The notes under the pieces are model-generated. The model had not been told where the DNA came from, searched no databases, and saw nothing but the letters and a program-made list of their open reading frames with translations. A stretch of 64,000 nt of DNA, from positions 310,001-374,000 of the forward strand of contig JAPWDM010000075.1 in assembly GCA_035578155.1 (NCBI GenBank), read 5' to 3'. Origin of the DNA: Brachynemurus nebulosus (Eukaryota > Arthropoda > Insecta > Neuroptera > Myrmeleontidae). How positions within the stretch are numbered: the stretch's first letter is position 1; each line of letters begins with the position of its first letter. Made by a program: the position numbers and the translations under genes. Positions 1 through 11,557 of this stretch are shown piece by piece.

Positions 1-571
1 ACTAAAAGTAAATTAGTAACAAATGTAAATCAATAGTTGTCCTTTTTTGGAATGTCGATTCTATTTGTGGTCAAAAGTAGAGAAATATTTACCTTGTTCT
101 CCGGATACTTAATTTCTCTCCATGGTTCTGTAGAAAAGTTAGAACTCTAAAAATAAAGTTAAGGTTTCGTTTAGTATTTTTCAATTTTGAGCTCCATTTG
201 CAAAATATTGGGCAACAAAGTGTGGCTTTTCACGGTCTCTCATCTTCAACAGTTTTATAACCATGAGTGCAAGTAAGGTGAATAAAATGTAGATACTAGC
301 AGTAGATACTCTACTAGACGGAATTTTGCATGCAAGCATGTTTTCGTACTAGAAAATGTGCCTTAAAAGATCAAGTCTAGACCATTAAGGGAGATTGATA
401 GTTCGGCAGTTTCTGGACGTGGCTACCAGTCACATGTTGTGGAGAAGCTAGACCTTGGTACATTTAAACGACTCATCTAGTATTACTATGACCGTTATAG
501 TGAGTACATCGTAAATAATTTTAGTAAAAATTCTCAGTGATTAAAACTAAAAGGTAAGGTAAAGAATTTTT
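1..571. other. non-coding AT-rich stretch
   Basis: No credible coding sequence. Positions about 130-230 resemble 16780-16875 in the same orientation (shared wording around AATTAAGGTTTC and AAGCTCTGTTTGC, with changes), so part of it is probably an old dispersed repeat. Nothing else is recognised. Confidence 0.5.
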
Positions 572-1029
572 TATATATATATTTCTGCGTACCATGAACC
601 TCCAGTTTTCCGATCGAATAAACAATGTAATTTTCGCAAGCCAAAAACCATTAAATTTTCCCGCAAAATTTGAAACTTTTTTTAAAAAACTCCACCATTT
701 TGTTAAATTTCAGCTTTTTTTTTCGATTGAGGTTCACGGTACGGATGATGCCTTCTAGTTTAATAGGTTTTTTGGTCTTTTTTTTTTTTATCTCAGGCAG
801 TGTGAAGTCCGCTATCACTGCAGCAGTGGGGGAATTTTTTTTTGGAGCCTTGGAAGATCTTCAATAACTCACTGAATTTTCAATTTTTTGGTCCAAAAAT
901 TTTATCACGAATTTAATATATATCAACAAATATATCCTGAAAATATTAAAAGATTTCATGTAGTAGTTTTCTTTAAAAAAATTCCCAAAAATCACCTTTT
1001 TTGAGGCAGTCACACTAGTGGCCCCCCTT
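572..1029 (+). repeat. dispersed repeat family A, plus-strand copy
   Basis: About 460 bp that reappears in reverse complement at 62892-63347. Shared landmarks in order are ACCATGAACCTCCAGTTTTC, CGATTGAGGTTCA, ATCACTGCAGCAGTG, AACTCACTGAATTTTCAA and a terminal GTGGYCCCCCTTA. The copies differ by scattered substitutions and small indels. Short ORFs inside it are not conserved between the copies. The element class is unknown. Confidence 0.75.
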
Positions 1030-1454
1030 AATGCGTGTTCACTACTTGACGAATCTTTTTACTTTTATACTAGTCGATTTCCATTGGCTTTGAACTTATA
1101 TAGTGCCATACTATACTTAAAGTTGAGTTCGTCAATTTCCTATTTACGAACTTTTTATCGGTTATCGGTAAACAATACATTTGGTAAACGAACATCGGAA
1201 GGGCGGTGCGGAATACTGTGTACACAAATTATTATTTAAAATTAATTAAAAATAATAATTCATTTTCCAGTGGATCTCCCCAAAAAAACAACAATGTATG
1301 CTTTTAATTAAGTTATATATACCTATATTATAAATAAAGCTTTGTAATGGCATATTTGCATTAGTACCCAATGATTTCAAAACATAAATTAATTAAAAAA
1401 TAAAGTACACGTATTGAATAAAGCTTGGGTCACATCCCGTAATAGAATTAGGAT

Positions 1455-1704
1455 CAGGGCCGGACTACCCAATAGGTCAAGGTAGCCCATGGCCTAGGGG
1501 CGGCCAGTTTTTAGGGGCGGCAGATTTTTTTAGAACAGGACGGCAAAAGATGTAAATTGACGTTTTTTTTATTCGTCAGTAATTTTTTTAGAGGAAAATG
1601 AAAAACAGGTAGGAAAAGTTACGATTTTCTTATTTTTGAGTAAAAGATGGGGGCGGCTTTTTTCACGGTACCTAGTGGCGGCACTTAGGGTTAATCTGGC
1701 CCTG
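1455..1704. mobile_element. hAT-type MITE (CAGGGCCGG ends) with 8-bp TSD
   Basis: The ends are inverted (CAGGGCCGGACTACCC at the left, reverse complement of CTGGCCCTG at the right). The flanks are an exact 8-bp direct repeat, ATTAGGAT, at 1447-1454 and 1705-1712. CAG-type ends with 8-bp duplications are the hAT signature. The interior holds G-rich GGGGCGGC blocks and no ORF. Related elements lie at 11775, 31968 and 49378. Confidence 0.85.
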
Positions 1705-1725
1705 ATTAGGATATCGTATTTGCAC

Positions 1726-2224
1726 TTGGTGATGTCGAACCGAGGAGCAGTTAGTCGATTAATTGACTAAAGTTGTTTTTCAGACAAAATTAGTCATTAC
1801 TCGAAAATATCGGGCATAGAATAGTCGACTAATCGACAAAACTTTTAGTCGAATTACCGAATAGGGTAACCTACGTAACTCTTTGACAAATGACGTTTTC
1901 TTTTGAATTTAATTATTAACTTAATATATATATATATATTTTTTTTTAGAAAAAGAAAAACATGAGGTATCACATCAAAGAGAAAAATCATACAAATAGA
2001 TAATTTTTTTATTTTTATTTTTATTTTTATTTATTTATTACTTTTTTTTTTTTTGGAGTCCACTAAACGAAACAAAAGTTATTAAATTGGTCGTATTTAA
2101 TCATTTTAAAAAAAAAAATCAATTTAGTCATTTAGTCGAGGGTAAAATAGTCGACTAAAAAATGACTAAATGTAAACAAAATTAGTCGACTACCGATTAA
2201 TCGATTTATATTCAGACATCCCTA
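1726..2224. mobile_element. hAT-like element with ATCGAT/GTCGAC-rich ends
   Basis: The right end, read inward, starts TAGGGATGTCTGAATA. The left end is TTGGTGATGTCGAACC. Both are followed by ATTAATCG/TAGTCGACTA clusters. Flanks ATTTGCAC (1718-1725) and ATTCGCAC (2225-2232) match 7 of 8 and fit a decayed hAT duplication. No transposase ORF is visible. It directly abuts the preceding MITE. Confidence 0.6.
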
Positions 2225-2232
2225 ATTCGCAC

Positions 2233-4355
2233 ATACTAAGAGAAATTTCAACAATTCAACAAATGTTTTTTAACGTTGAAAATATTTCACTTACAAGTAA
2301 CACTACTCAAGTGTCAACCACCAATCACCTTGAAAGTGTACTAGTGTGTAGAAAAGGCAAAAATAAGGGAGTCGTATTTTTTTTATCGACTGCCATCCTC
2401 TTCTACCGGGTGAAACAAGCCCCTAAAATTGAGGGTTCAAATCGTATTTATTAAGATACCTCCGAAAACTATAAGAGATAGAATTGAAGAATCTGGCCCC
2501 CCCCCGCTCGGGTCGGCGCTCACAAGGGGGGGTGTAGGAGTGAAATAGGGGTAAATTTTTCTGTACAGCCTGAGGGGTTAAATGTATCAAATTTTGACCA
2601 TCATAGATACAAAGAGTGCCAAAAATTAGGGTATACGGATTTTGTGTTATTTCGAAATATGTGTGGTATTCAAAACATATAAGGAAGAAGAAAGGAGAGT
2701 AGATTATATTACTTTATTATTGATTGGAAATAGATTCTGTATTTTTTTATTTTTATGTTTTGTTTTTTGATCATGAAAATGTAAACTTTTACTTTTCAAT
2801 AATGATTCATGTATTTTTCAGTACTTACTTAATTGGTAATTTAGCCATTTCTAGACGCTTTGACTTTGGCAGAAGGAGTAACCAAAAATAGACATGGCTA
2901 AATTATGATTCAGATTACGCATAGATTATGATTTCATAATCATTTCAAATTAAAATGGTCTTAGAAATAGGTTGTTCAAGCTTAAAGCCGTTACCAAATC
3001 AAAATTCAAAACATTCGACAATCTCGTATTCTTTCAAAAATTCATTTCTGTTATTTTTTAATTTTTTTTACCAAATGTATTATTTTATGTGACAAAATTT
3101 TCTTTACCTTAATTGAAACTTTAATTTCAAAGATTTTGCTTTTAAATCCGATCAATAAAATTCACAATTTAATCAGTTAATAGTATTGACTACGGAACCC
3201 AAATTTATCCGAACGTTTTATTAGTTTACATGTAATCAATTTGCATTAAATTGAAAATAATTAACAGAAACATTTCTAGTTAATTAAACCTCATGTGGCT
3301 AATTTGTTAATAATATTTTTGTTAATTTTCGTACGCCAAATACATGTTACAATTTCAAGCGCATACATTACATATTTGCATATTTATCTACCTAATTTAT
3401 GTACATTAACTCGAACAAATAATGACCATATAAATTCCACTATTTTTACAGTTAATTTTACCAAAATAATTTATAAATTTAGCAAAGCATTTTGTTAATT
3501 AAAATCTAACCAAAAATTACGTAAGCTTGATTATAATCAGTTTTTGTCGGTATTAAACTAATATTTGGAACATGTAATAATTTTTTTAAAATTATTTCAG
3601 ATGTCATTATGATATTCATTTTAAGTAAAATACATTCTACAAAAACTTAAGTAAAGAGAATGAAGAAACCATTATCTACCATTAATTTGACATTCCCACT
3701 TTGTGTGTATCGCACAATATCTTACGTATTTTTAATTTTATAAACTATAATAATATAATACTGACTTTATAAGAAGCGTACGTGCATGAATACCTGCTGC
3801 CGATCAACCCTACTGCAATGTGGCCAATGTGTTTTTAATATAGTTGACAATGAATGTCTATTTTGAATAATTTATTGATTTTTTATAATATGTAATACAT
3901 ACATATTTAGTCCAACCTTCCAAAATTTTTTTGCTAACAATAATAAACAATCTTTTTCATTTTCTTATCGTACACTGTAAATTCAATTATGTTAAAACAT
4001 TCAATAAAAATTATTAGAAGCAAATTTTATATATTTCTGTAAATATTTATATATAAAATTATCCACAGTATTATTTTTTTATTATTATTTCATTTTAAAG
4101 CAATTTGGATAACTAGAGAAGTATCAATTTAACTTTAATTTAACATTTTTTGGAAAAAATTTTTATTAGAAAATAACCCAGTGTGGATTTTTAGTGTCCT
4201 TGTAATTTATTTTTATTATAGAATTGAGAAACAATATTTTTCAATTTAAAACATTCCAGTGCAGCTTAAAAATGTCAAAATGATTAATGACCTTAAAAAT
4301 ATAGTCTTGTCTTTTGTTGCAAGATATATTTCCCTCTTTGTTTCCTTTGGCATGT
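2233..4355. other. non-coding AT-rich stretch
   Basis: Only short, compositionally unconvincing ORFs. There is a C-run and G-run pair around 2495-2532 of unknown nature. Nothing else is recognised up to the LINE. Confidence 0.5.
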
Positions 4356-4359
4356 TAAC

Positions 4360-6105
4360 ATGCCAATGGCACTGAATCGGTTAATAAAACAAAATCTCCC
4401 AAAGCATAAAACCCCTGAATGTGAAAAACTTGAAGTTAATGGTGCTATTATTTACGATCCACTAAAGATTGCTGAACACTTTAATGAATTTTATCTGAAC
4501 ATAGTAAAAAATCTTAATTTAAATTACTCAGATCTTTGTAACTATAAATTTAACTATGTTGGTCAATCATTCTTTGCAGCACCTGTGGACGAATACGAGC
4601 TTAAAAATCTAATTTTAAAATTAAAAAATAATTTGTCGACTGGACATGACAATCTTCCAAGCTGCACTCTTAAAACTACGGTTAATAGCATTTGTAAACC
4701 GTTGTCATATATAATAAATCTATCTCTCACAACTGGAATATTTCCTAAATCACTTAAAAACGCTGTTGTTAGACCCATTCATAAAAAAGGAAATTTAGAA
4801 TTATTAGACAATTATAGACCTATTGCCCTTTTATCTAACTTTTCAAAAGTATTTGAAAAAGTTATGCATTCGAGATTAATTAATTTTCTGTTAAGCAATA
4901 ACATTATAAATAAGTGTCAAAATGGTTTTATTCCAGGTCGAGACACAACTTTAGCTACATTTCAAATTTTGCATGATATACTTGAAAGCAGACGTAATAA
5001 TGAAAGTGTTGCCGGTCTTTGTTTAGACCTTAGCAAAGCTTTTGATTGCGTAAAACATGACTTTTTATTAAGTAAGTTGGAGGATTGTGGGGTTCGAGGA
5101 ATTACTAATGACTGGTTTTCGAGCTATCTAAAAGTTAGAAAACAATGTGTTAAAATAGGTGAAACATGTTCCTCTTGGGAGACAATTCTTCAAGGTGTAC
5201 CACAAGGTAGTGTCCTCGGACCTCTTCTGTTTATAATTTATGTTAATGATCTCCCTCGCGAAACTAATATATTTAGGATGGTGTTGTATGCTGATGATAC
5301 CAATTTAGTTTTTAGTAATCGTAGTTTCAGTGACTTAGTATTAAATATTGAACGCGCCTTTACAAGTTTACAAAATTGGTTCAATTCCAATGCGCTTAAA
5401 CTTAATATAGACAAGACACAGTTAATATGTTTCTCAAGCAGTAAAATCAAGGATACCGTAATAAGTATTAAAAACTACCAAATTACAGCTGTAGAAAATG
5501 TTAGTTTCTTGGGTTTAATAATAGATAATGATTTCTCATGGAAATCGCATACTCTGTCTTTAATTAATAAGCTCAGTTCTTATACTTTTCTTCTTCGGTC
5601 CCTTTCGTGCATTTCTAACATTGATACAACACTTACAGCCTACTATGCATTAATACAATCAAGATTGAGATTTGGCATTATATTTTGGGGTTTCTCTTGT
5701 AATTTTACAGACGTATTTAAGGCTCAAAAGCGAATCATTCGCGCAATATTTAAGTTGAAAACCAGGGACTCTTGCAGCAACTTTTTTAAAAAATATAGAA
5801 TCTTTACTCTTACCTCGTTGTGTATATACGAATCTGCAATTTTTGTTAGGAGAAATTCTAACTATTTTAATGACGGTACGCTGGTACATTCACATGAAAC
5901 TAGACATAAAAACATGTTACGTAAACCTTATTCTAATAAATCTGTAATTCATAATAATGTAAGTTTTAAACTAATTGATATTTTCAATGCCTTACCTGGC
6001 GGCATTAAATGTGTCTCAAACATGACAACTTTTAAAAGAAATTTGAAAGAATTTCTCCTGGCAAAATGCTACTATAAAATTGACGATTTTCTCTGTGGAT
6101 CCTAA
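4360..6105 (+). CDS. reverse transcriptase of a 5'-truncated non-LTR retrotransposon (LINE)
   Basis: This is the C-terminal part of a LINE ORF2. It would copy the element's RNA into DNA at a nicked target. The 581-residue frame is open throughout. RT landmarks in order: RPIHKKG with NYRPIALLSNFSKVFEK near residues 137-168; NGFIPGRDTTLA near 188-200; motif A LDLSKAFD with catalytic Asp near 223; motif B QGVPQGSVLGPLLF at 278-291; motif C YADD with Asp 312 and 313; then a thumb-like KLNIDKTQLICFSS region. No apurinic-type endonuclease lies upstream, so the copy is 5'-truncated, as most genomic LINE copies are. The true start codon is therefore not the annotated Met. The motifs and (ATT)n tail suggest the Jockey/CR1/I group; the clade is not settled. 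The intact frame implies a fairly recent insertion. Confidence 0.9.
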   Translation: MPMALNRLIKQNLPKHKTPECEKLEVNGAIIYDPLKIAEHFNEFYLNIVKNLNLNYSDLCNYKFNYVGQSFFAAPVDEYELKNLILKLKNNLSTGHDNLPSCTLKTTVNSICKPLSYIINLSLTTGIFPKSLKNAVVRPIHKKGNLELLDNYRPIALLSNFSKVFEKVMHSRLINFLLSNNIINKCQNGFIPGRDTTLATFQILHDILESRRNNESVAGLCLDLSKAFDCVKHDFLLSKLEDCGVRGITNDWFSSYLKVRKQCVKIGETCSSWETILQGVPQGSVLGPLLFIIYVNDLPRETNIFRMVLYADDTNLVFSNRSFSDLVLNIERAFTSLQNWFNSNALKLNIDKTQLICFSSSKIKDTVISIKNYQITAVENVSFLGLIIDNDFSWKSHTLSLINKLSSYTFLLRSLSCISNIDTTLTAYYALIQSRLRFGIIFWGFSCNFTDVFKAQKRIIRAIFKLKTRDSCSNFFKKYRIFTLTSLCIYESAIFVRRNSNYFNDGTLVHSHETRHKNMLRKPYSNKSVIHNNVSFKLIDIFNALPGGIKCVSNMTTFKRNLKEFLLAKCYYKIDDFLCGS

Positions 6106-6255
6106 ACTTTTAGCTATTGTACCTATTTTTAATTTATTGTTTTTGTAAAATTTATTATTTTTGTAAAATTTATTATATTTTGTATTTTTGTATGACGTAT
6201 TCAACGCCTATGGTATTTTATTGAATAAAAAATATTATTATTATTATTATTATTA
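6106..6255 (+). repeat. LINE 3' UTR and (ATT)n tail
   Basis: AT-rich 3' untranslated part with a TTGTAAAATTTATTAT duplication, an AATAAA signal near 6225 and a terminal ATT microsatellite (6231-6255). Simple-repeat tails of this kind mark the 3' ends of several non-LTR clades. No target duplication could be paired. Confidence 0.7.
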
Positions 6256-6658
6256 GTTATTTATTAAAACAATGTTATGTTTTTCACATAAACTTATTTA
6301 TTAAAATATATTACATTAAAAAAAAAAGAATAAATAAATAAATAAAATTTCTAAAATACGCCACTGCACACTTAATTCATTTGTGCACATGAAGAATAGT
6401 TGAAAATACGCATAGGTGTTATTCTCTTGAATTATAGTTCATTAGATGTCACTGTCATCTTATTAGCGCGAAAACTAGGCTACAAATTCGTGGAGTAATT
6501 TAACTTCATTCTTTTCTGTTTTGATCTTCGATACGACGCTTTAGAGCTTGCAAACTAAGTACGTAAGAATTTTTAATTAACTGTTTCCTTCAATGTTCTG
6601 TAATATTCATTTTTTTATAATTATTTTGTATACTGAAAAATTTTTATTAATTTGAATA
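6256..6658. other. non-coding AT-rich stretch
   Basis: Nothing recognised apart from short A-rich runs. Confidence 0.5.
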
Positions 6659-7145
6659 GGGTAAAGTGATAAAATTCTTGTTAATGTTAAAACCTTGTGA
6701 TTAATCGGACAGTACTAATAAAATTTATTGCAAATTACGGGATTATGCGATCTAACCAAGGATTACATGATTAAACCAAAAATTTTGTGATTTGGAATTA
6801 GTAATCAACGCCATTAGTAATCTAAAGAGCCGTCATTTGGAAGTATAAGCGTTCCAGAGTTTGCTGCTTAAATTTGACATCTACCAACTATAGTCAACCA
6901 GAGAAATAAGTCCTTTTGTCAACTTCTGAAATTGTGAGATAAGTGTTATTTCTTTTTTCTCGAATCCACCATCTTTCCCTTAGTGAAATGTTTATGTGAA
7001 TCTTCCAAATTGGTTATGTAACTTCAAACTAACTTTTATCTTATCTTCCCGGTGTTTTGAACTTTCTTTAGCGTGTTTTATTTAAACTTTAACAGTTAAT
7101 AAGTTTACTTAACAAACTCTGCTCCAAAAATTTGTACGTTTACCC
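6659..7145. mobile_element. candidate TA-flanked MITE with GGGTAAA ends
   Basis: Inverted ends GGGTAAAGTGATAAAATT at the left and, in reverse complement, GGGTAAACGTACAAATTT at the right. Each is flanked by TA (6657-6658 and 7146-7147). TA flanks point to the Tc1/mariner/pogo superfamily. The inverted repeat is imperfect, so this is tentative, but three other elements in the window share the same GGGTAA end. Confidence 0.45.
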
Positions 7146-7147
7146 TA

Positions 7148-8083
7148 ACTGTTTTTTGGTAATTATTTTAAATGAAAATAATTGTTATGTAATTTTTTTG
7201 TGCAATTGAAACTAATTTATTTTGATAATTTAACATGACATTAAATGGCTTACCTAAACTAAATTAAACTGAACCAAACTAAATTTGGCACTTTGTATTA
7301 TTTTTCTCATTTCATTAATTTTCCTTTGTTATGATTTGTTACTAACAAAATTATTTTATTTTATTGTAGTACCTTTTTGTGTGTCTATCTTCGTTGAAAA
7401 CTAAACATTTCATTTATTTACCTTTTTTGTATTTGTTATAATTATTTCTATTTAGGTAGATACATTTTATTGTTTTATTGAGCTATTTGGTTTTCAACAA
7501 GAACTTACTATTAATTTTGAATTAAAGGTTTGCCTAAAGTTATTTATTCTGCTTTTGTATCAACATTTGAATAACTTTTTATTTTTCGTTAAATTTTGCT
7601 AAATTGAAATTTCTATTTTAAAAATCCCACAAAACCCTGAATGAAATAAAAAACAACATCATTGTAACAACTGAGCTAGTTAAATAAATTGAGTTTTGAA
7701 TTTTAAGTAATTTTTTTTTTTTAAATTCTACCTTACCTTTCTCTGATAATAACAATTAAATAACAAACTTCTAACAGTAATGGAAAGTTTTAAACATATA
7801 AATCTACAAGAACCTTAAAATTAATTTAGAATTAATTAGTTTTATCTATTCTTAATAGTTTAAAATATTAGAGTACCTAGATAGTAGTACATTATACATC
7901 ATAGGTGACTTTTGATATCGAGTGTGAGCTTATTATCAGTGGTCTGAGGGTAGAAATTTACACAGGGAATCAACAGAAGAACTCTAGACACGTCGTGTGC
8001 ATATTATTTTTTGCAATTCCGGATAATTTGAAATTATAAAAATTAAAAAAAAATTATTTAAATATCATTTAACTGACAAATAA
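7148..8083. other. non-coding AT-rich stretch
   Basis: No ORF or repeat recognised. Confidence 0.5.
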
Positions 8084-8532
8084 GGCCCGATTTACATTAT
8101 CACTCCACTCTCACTCCGATGTCATTACGCTCCCGATTCGATATAATCTTGTTGTGTTCACATTACAGTGCTGATATCATGCTGGTACCCATTCGTTCCA
8201 TATTCACATTATAATGCCACTATGGGTACACTCCCAGTTTGGTCTCAGTTCGATACAAATATCTTTTCATAACAACTGAATGCAAGCGGAGTGGAGTGGA
8301 ATCAAAAAAGTGTTTACACTATGGGTACAAGCCATAACAAGTCTGATATCGCTCCAATAAAATATTACCTGAGTGGTATTGATATTGGAGTGGCATTGAA
8401 ACGGGAGCGAACCGCGACTGATATCGGACCGATATCAGAGCGATGATGTGAATACACCCATTGTTTATTGTGTAAGAATATTTTATCGAACTTGGAGCGG
8501 AGTGAGAACAGAGCGTTAATGTAAATCGGACC
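8084..8532. mobile_element. PIF/Harbinger-like MITE with TAA target duplication
   Basis: Inverted ends GGCCCGATTTACATTA and, in reverse complement from the right, GGTCCGATTTACATTAACG. TAA lies on both sides (8081-8083 and 8533-8535). Three-base TWA duplications with GG-starting ends are typical of PIF/Harbinger. The inside is filled with short, diverged CGATATC/ACTCC inverted motifs. A truncated relative lies at 59047-59315. Confidence 0.75.
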
Positions 8533-8776
8533 TAAAATAAACTGGACAATGCAATATAATTGTTTGCCTTTATCTAAAAGTTTGAATTTATTAATTTTTT
8601 TAATTAAGTAGTTCATTACTCAGCAACACTATGTAATTTAAATTAAATTTCGCTTGCTGTTTGGTGCCATTCTATTAATTCTGATTGCTGATTGGCTTTA
8701 AAGTGCGATAAAAAGTGCTTTTATTTAGTTCCTTGGGATTGGGAATAACACTTTGTTCCTTATAATGAGGAATTAA

Positions 8777-9068
8777 GATATGTATTTTACGGCCACCCCC
8801 TTCGATATGATTGACCATGTTCTTGACATCTTCAACAGATTTCACCAGAAATACATAATTTGCGATCGAAACTGAAGACAATAACTCCCTAGCCTTTTTG
8901 GATACACTTTTTATAAAAAAAGATAGCGTACTCACCACCATGTGGTACAGAAAACCTTATGCTTCAACTAGAACACTTAACTTCCATTCCAGGCACCCCC
9001 TTAGCATTAAGAAAAATGTCGCAACTAACCTCATCCGCAGGTCTCTAAGATTGTCACATCCTGTACAT
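8777..9068 (+). pseudogene. Penelope-like element, RT C-terminal fragment (5' part)
   Basis: Plus-strand translation gives the region after the catalytic motif of a Penelope-type reverse transcriptase. FDMIDHVLDIFNRFHQKY starts at 8801. After a +1 shift at about 8855 the frame continues as NNSLAFLDTLFIKKD, then VLTTMWYRKP, LNFHSRHPLS and LRLSHPVH. FLDTLFIKK..G-like, WYRKPTAS-like and FHSHHPLS-like blocks in this order are characteristic of Penelope elements. The RYVDD box is degraded to RYVF. The fragment ends exactly where the hAT element at 9069 begins and resumes at 10105 in the same frame. Minus-strand ORFs here are shadows. Confidence 0.85.
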
Positions 9069-10104
9069 CAGCGGTTTCCAAACTTTGTGCACTAACGCCC
9101 CCCCCCCCCCTATAAAAAATCTTACCTCTGTCGCCCCCCCCCTCTTGAAAAGATTTATAAACAATTCGTAAATTATTTTTTTACTGAAAAAACTCATATT
9201 CTTGATCAGACACGTATTCGATACTTAGGCGCTAACATGACTCTGACCGCTTGAGAATTGTTATTGTTAAAATATTACATGGCTTGTACTTGAACAAAGG
9301 GATTTAAAAAAATGAAATTTCAACTTTCGACAGTGTTTTAAAGAAAAAATTTTCGTGTTTCCCGTTGATTTTCTACTTGTAAAATGAGATGTAATGAACG
9401 GAAACAGTAATTTTTCGTTCAAGTACAAGCCATTAGCATCTACTAATAGAAAAAATTTTGTTTTTTTATTTTATGTAAGGATTTCACCAGTTACTCTACT
9501 TACGGCGAAAAATCAGCGATTTCCAAAAACTACCTGCCAATGGCAAATTATTTTCTTTTTCATAAAAACTTTTTACAGTGTCTCAAAATAATATACAGAG
9601 CATTCATAAAGTTCCGGAACAGCTGAAAATCTTAATTAATATTGACTTTATCGAAAAATAACCCGGACAAAAATTTCATGGGAAGAAATGAGGAACTTTG
9701 TTTTTTTAAATAGAAACCCTTATTTTTGACCTCGGATTCGGAAAGAGCGGGAAAGCCTACGTTCAAAATCATATTCATACTTCATATTCCAAAGTCGTGT
9801 GAAGGTCATAAAAACGAAAAAAATATGATACTGGTTGGTCAAGGTCATGTTCAACGTCAAATTCGAGATCATTTTTTAGTTCCTCATTTTTTCCCATGAA
9901 ACTTTTGGCCGGGATATTTTTCGATAAAGTCAATATTAACTGAGATTTTGCGGAACTTTTGCGGAGCGGTTCCGAAACTTTATGGACGCTCTGTATAATC
10001 TTAAAACTATGATTTTATTGAAACGACAACGATATTTGCAACTAACCCGCGCCCGCTTGGTGAACATTACGGCCCCCCCCTCCCCCCCAGTTTGGAAACC
10101 GCTG
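9069..10104. mobile_element. hAT element (CAGCGGTTTCCAAACT ends) inside the Penelope relic
   Basis: Terminal inverted repeat CAGCGGTTTCCAAACT, perfect over 16 bases. Exact 8-bp target duplication CTGTACAT at 9061-9068 and 10105-10112. Removing the element and one duplication restores the host Penelope reading frame. Polycytosine runs sit just inside both ends. No transposase survives, so it is non-autonomous. A smaller TIR element is nested at 9596-9993. Confidence 0.9.
9596..9993. mobile_element. mariner-type MITE nested in the hAT element
   Basis: Inverted ends CAGAGCATTCATAAAGTTCC and, from the right, CAGAGCGTCCATAAAGTTTC, flanked by TA (9594-9595, 9994-9995). Complementarity continues inward through CTTTATCGA and TTCATGGG blocks for about 130 bases. 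No ORF. TA flanks fit Tc1/mariner. Confidence 0.75.
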
Positions 10105-10780
10105 CTGTACATCGACCATTGGCCCTAAAAATGTAAAAAATCCTTTTTTACAATAATTATCCACCGTCTCTTATCAACCAGATCATTAAAAACCATACCC
10201 ATAGATTATACAACTCTCAATCCTCCATAGCTCCGGATGTTTCCAACTCCCCGTTTTCATATTTCTCTATTCGATATCTGGGCGCTCCCTCCACATCCAT
10301 CTCAAAATCCCTTCAGAAACACAAATTGAATCCTGTTTACAGCTATCCTCATGCACTTAGTAAACTCTATACGAAAATGAAACCCCAGATTCCCACCTCC
10401 AAACAACAAAATGTGGTATACCTATATGGTTTCTTGTATCGATTGTGAAAATGTATACGTTGGAAACACGAAACAACATGTTAGTGAGCGGATGAAACAA
10501 CACAGGAACAATGTTAAACAAGCCAACATGGTTTCGGGACTGGTGCGATATTCCTAGGAAAATGGGCACAACTTCCACTTCAGTAATCCCATGGTGATCT
10601 AACGTGAGCCTGACTACAAGAAGAGATACTTCATCGAAAGTTGCTGGATCAATACCGTCCAACCCAATTGCAACCTCTACCAGAATGCCATCTCCATCGA
10701 CAATGCATATATCCGTAACTTCGACAAGATCAAACCTGCCGCTGTCAAAAGCACCGAAGTCCCGCAAGCTCACAAAAAAT
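10105..10780 (+). pseudogene. Penelope-like element, GIY-YIG endonuclease part (3' part)
   Basis: Continues the fragment ending at 9068. One in-frame stop (about 10133) interrupts an ILFYNNYPPSLINQII block. SIRYLGAPSTSISKSLQKHK and LSKLYTKMKPQIP follow. After a shift near 10412 comes a GIY-YIG-type nuclease with YMVSCIDCENVYVGNT, SERMKQH and, further on, YFIESCWINTVQPNCN. There the CxxC, the YVG and the Arg/His of the nuclease fold are recognisable. Two later stops (near 10556 and 10598) confirm it is dead. Penelope elements pair RT with this endonuclease to cut their target. The 138-codon minus-strand ORF across 10357-10773 is an antisense shadow of this domain. Confidence 0.85.
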
Positions 10781-11557
10781 TAAATCGAATAAGATTATAT
10801 ACCTTTATTATATTTGTTAAAGGCACTTTGTTATCGGAACTCATCGTAGCAATGTATTTCATTTTTATTTTTTATTTTTTATTTTTAAAAAAGAGCCCTC
10901 AGATTAACCTTAATTGTGATGCACATTTCAATTCACAAAATTCTTTGAATTTTCTAAAATATTTTTTTTTTTAAATTCATAATCATTTTACACTTAAAAT
11001 GTTACTCTGAAGTGTTCTTATTTTTCTAAAAATAATATTTAAAACTTTTACTTTAACCAGTGCTATTCTTGGAGTAATGGAGACACAGCAACTATCTCTA
11101 TCATGAAATCTGCAGTGTGTATTTTTGTGTACCTTAGGCTCGTAGGTAGTCAGTGCCTCAGTGGCACTCACCAAGTGTAAGTCAGTCAAACAACAATGGA
11201 TTTGATTGTTGTTAGCACTGTAGAACCCCCTCACGCAGCGTTGTGGTATCACACATATGTATGCGAAGCAGGGTCACGTGACTGCCACTTCTATTTCGAT
11301 TACGCACACATACACAGTTTAGCGCGCCAATACAAAGTAAACACCGTGCACGTATATAACATATTTTCTATCTCTTACTGGTTACACTGATTCCAGTAGT
11401 GGAGAGATACGTATTGTACCTCTGTCCTCTGTGGTGCTATTATTGTTATTATTTTTTAAAATTATTTGTTCAAATGTCAGTTTGACATATACATAATCAT
11501 GTAAGTACCTGATGTAGTATTTTATCTATATATTTTTAATATTAATAAATTTTTTCT
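10781..11557. other. non-coding stretch, possibly Penelope 3' region
   Basis: No gene recognised. It lies between the end of the Penelope frame and the hammerhead-like motif, so part of it may be the element's 3' untranslated or terminal-repeat region; that is inference. Short ORFs near 10983-11390 look spurious. Confidence 0.4.

Noticed and set aside
4360..6105. LINE frame as a host reverse transcriptase gene
   Set aside because: The 3' UTR with (ATT)n tail and lack of an N-terminal part identify an ordinary truncated retrotransposon.
8365..8941. Minus-strand ORFs of 83 and 88 codons
   Set aside because: The first lies in a Harbinger MITE. The second is antisense to, and just upstream of, the Penelope RT fragment on the plus strand.
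10983..11252. 89-codon minus-strand ORF
   Set aside because: No recognisable domain; probably non-coding Penelope 3' flank.
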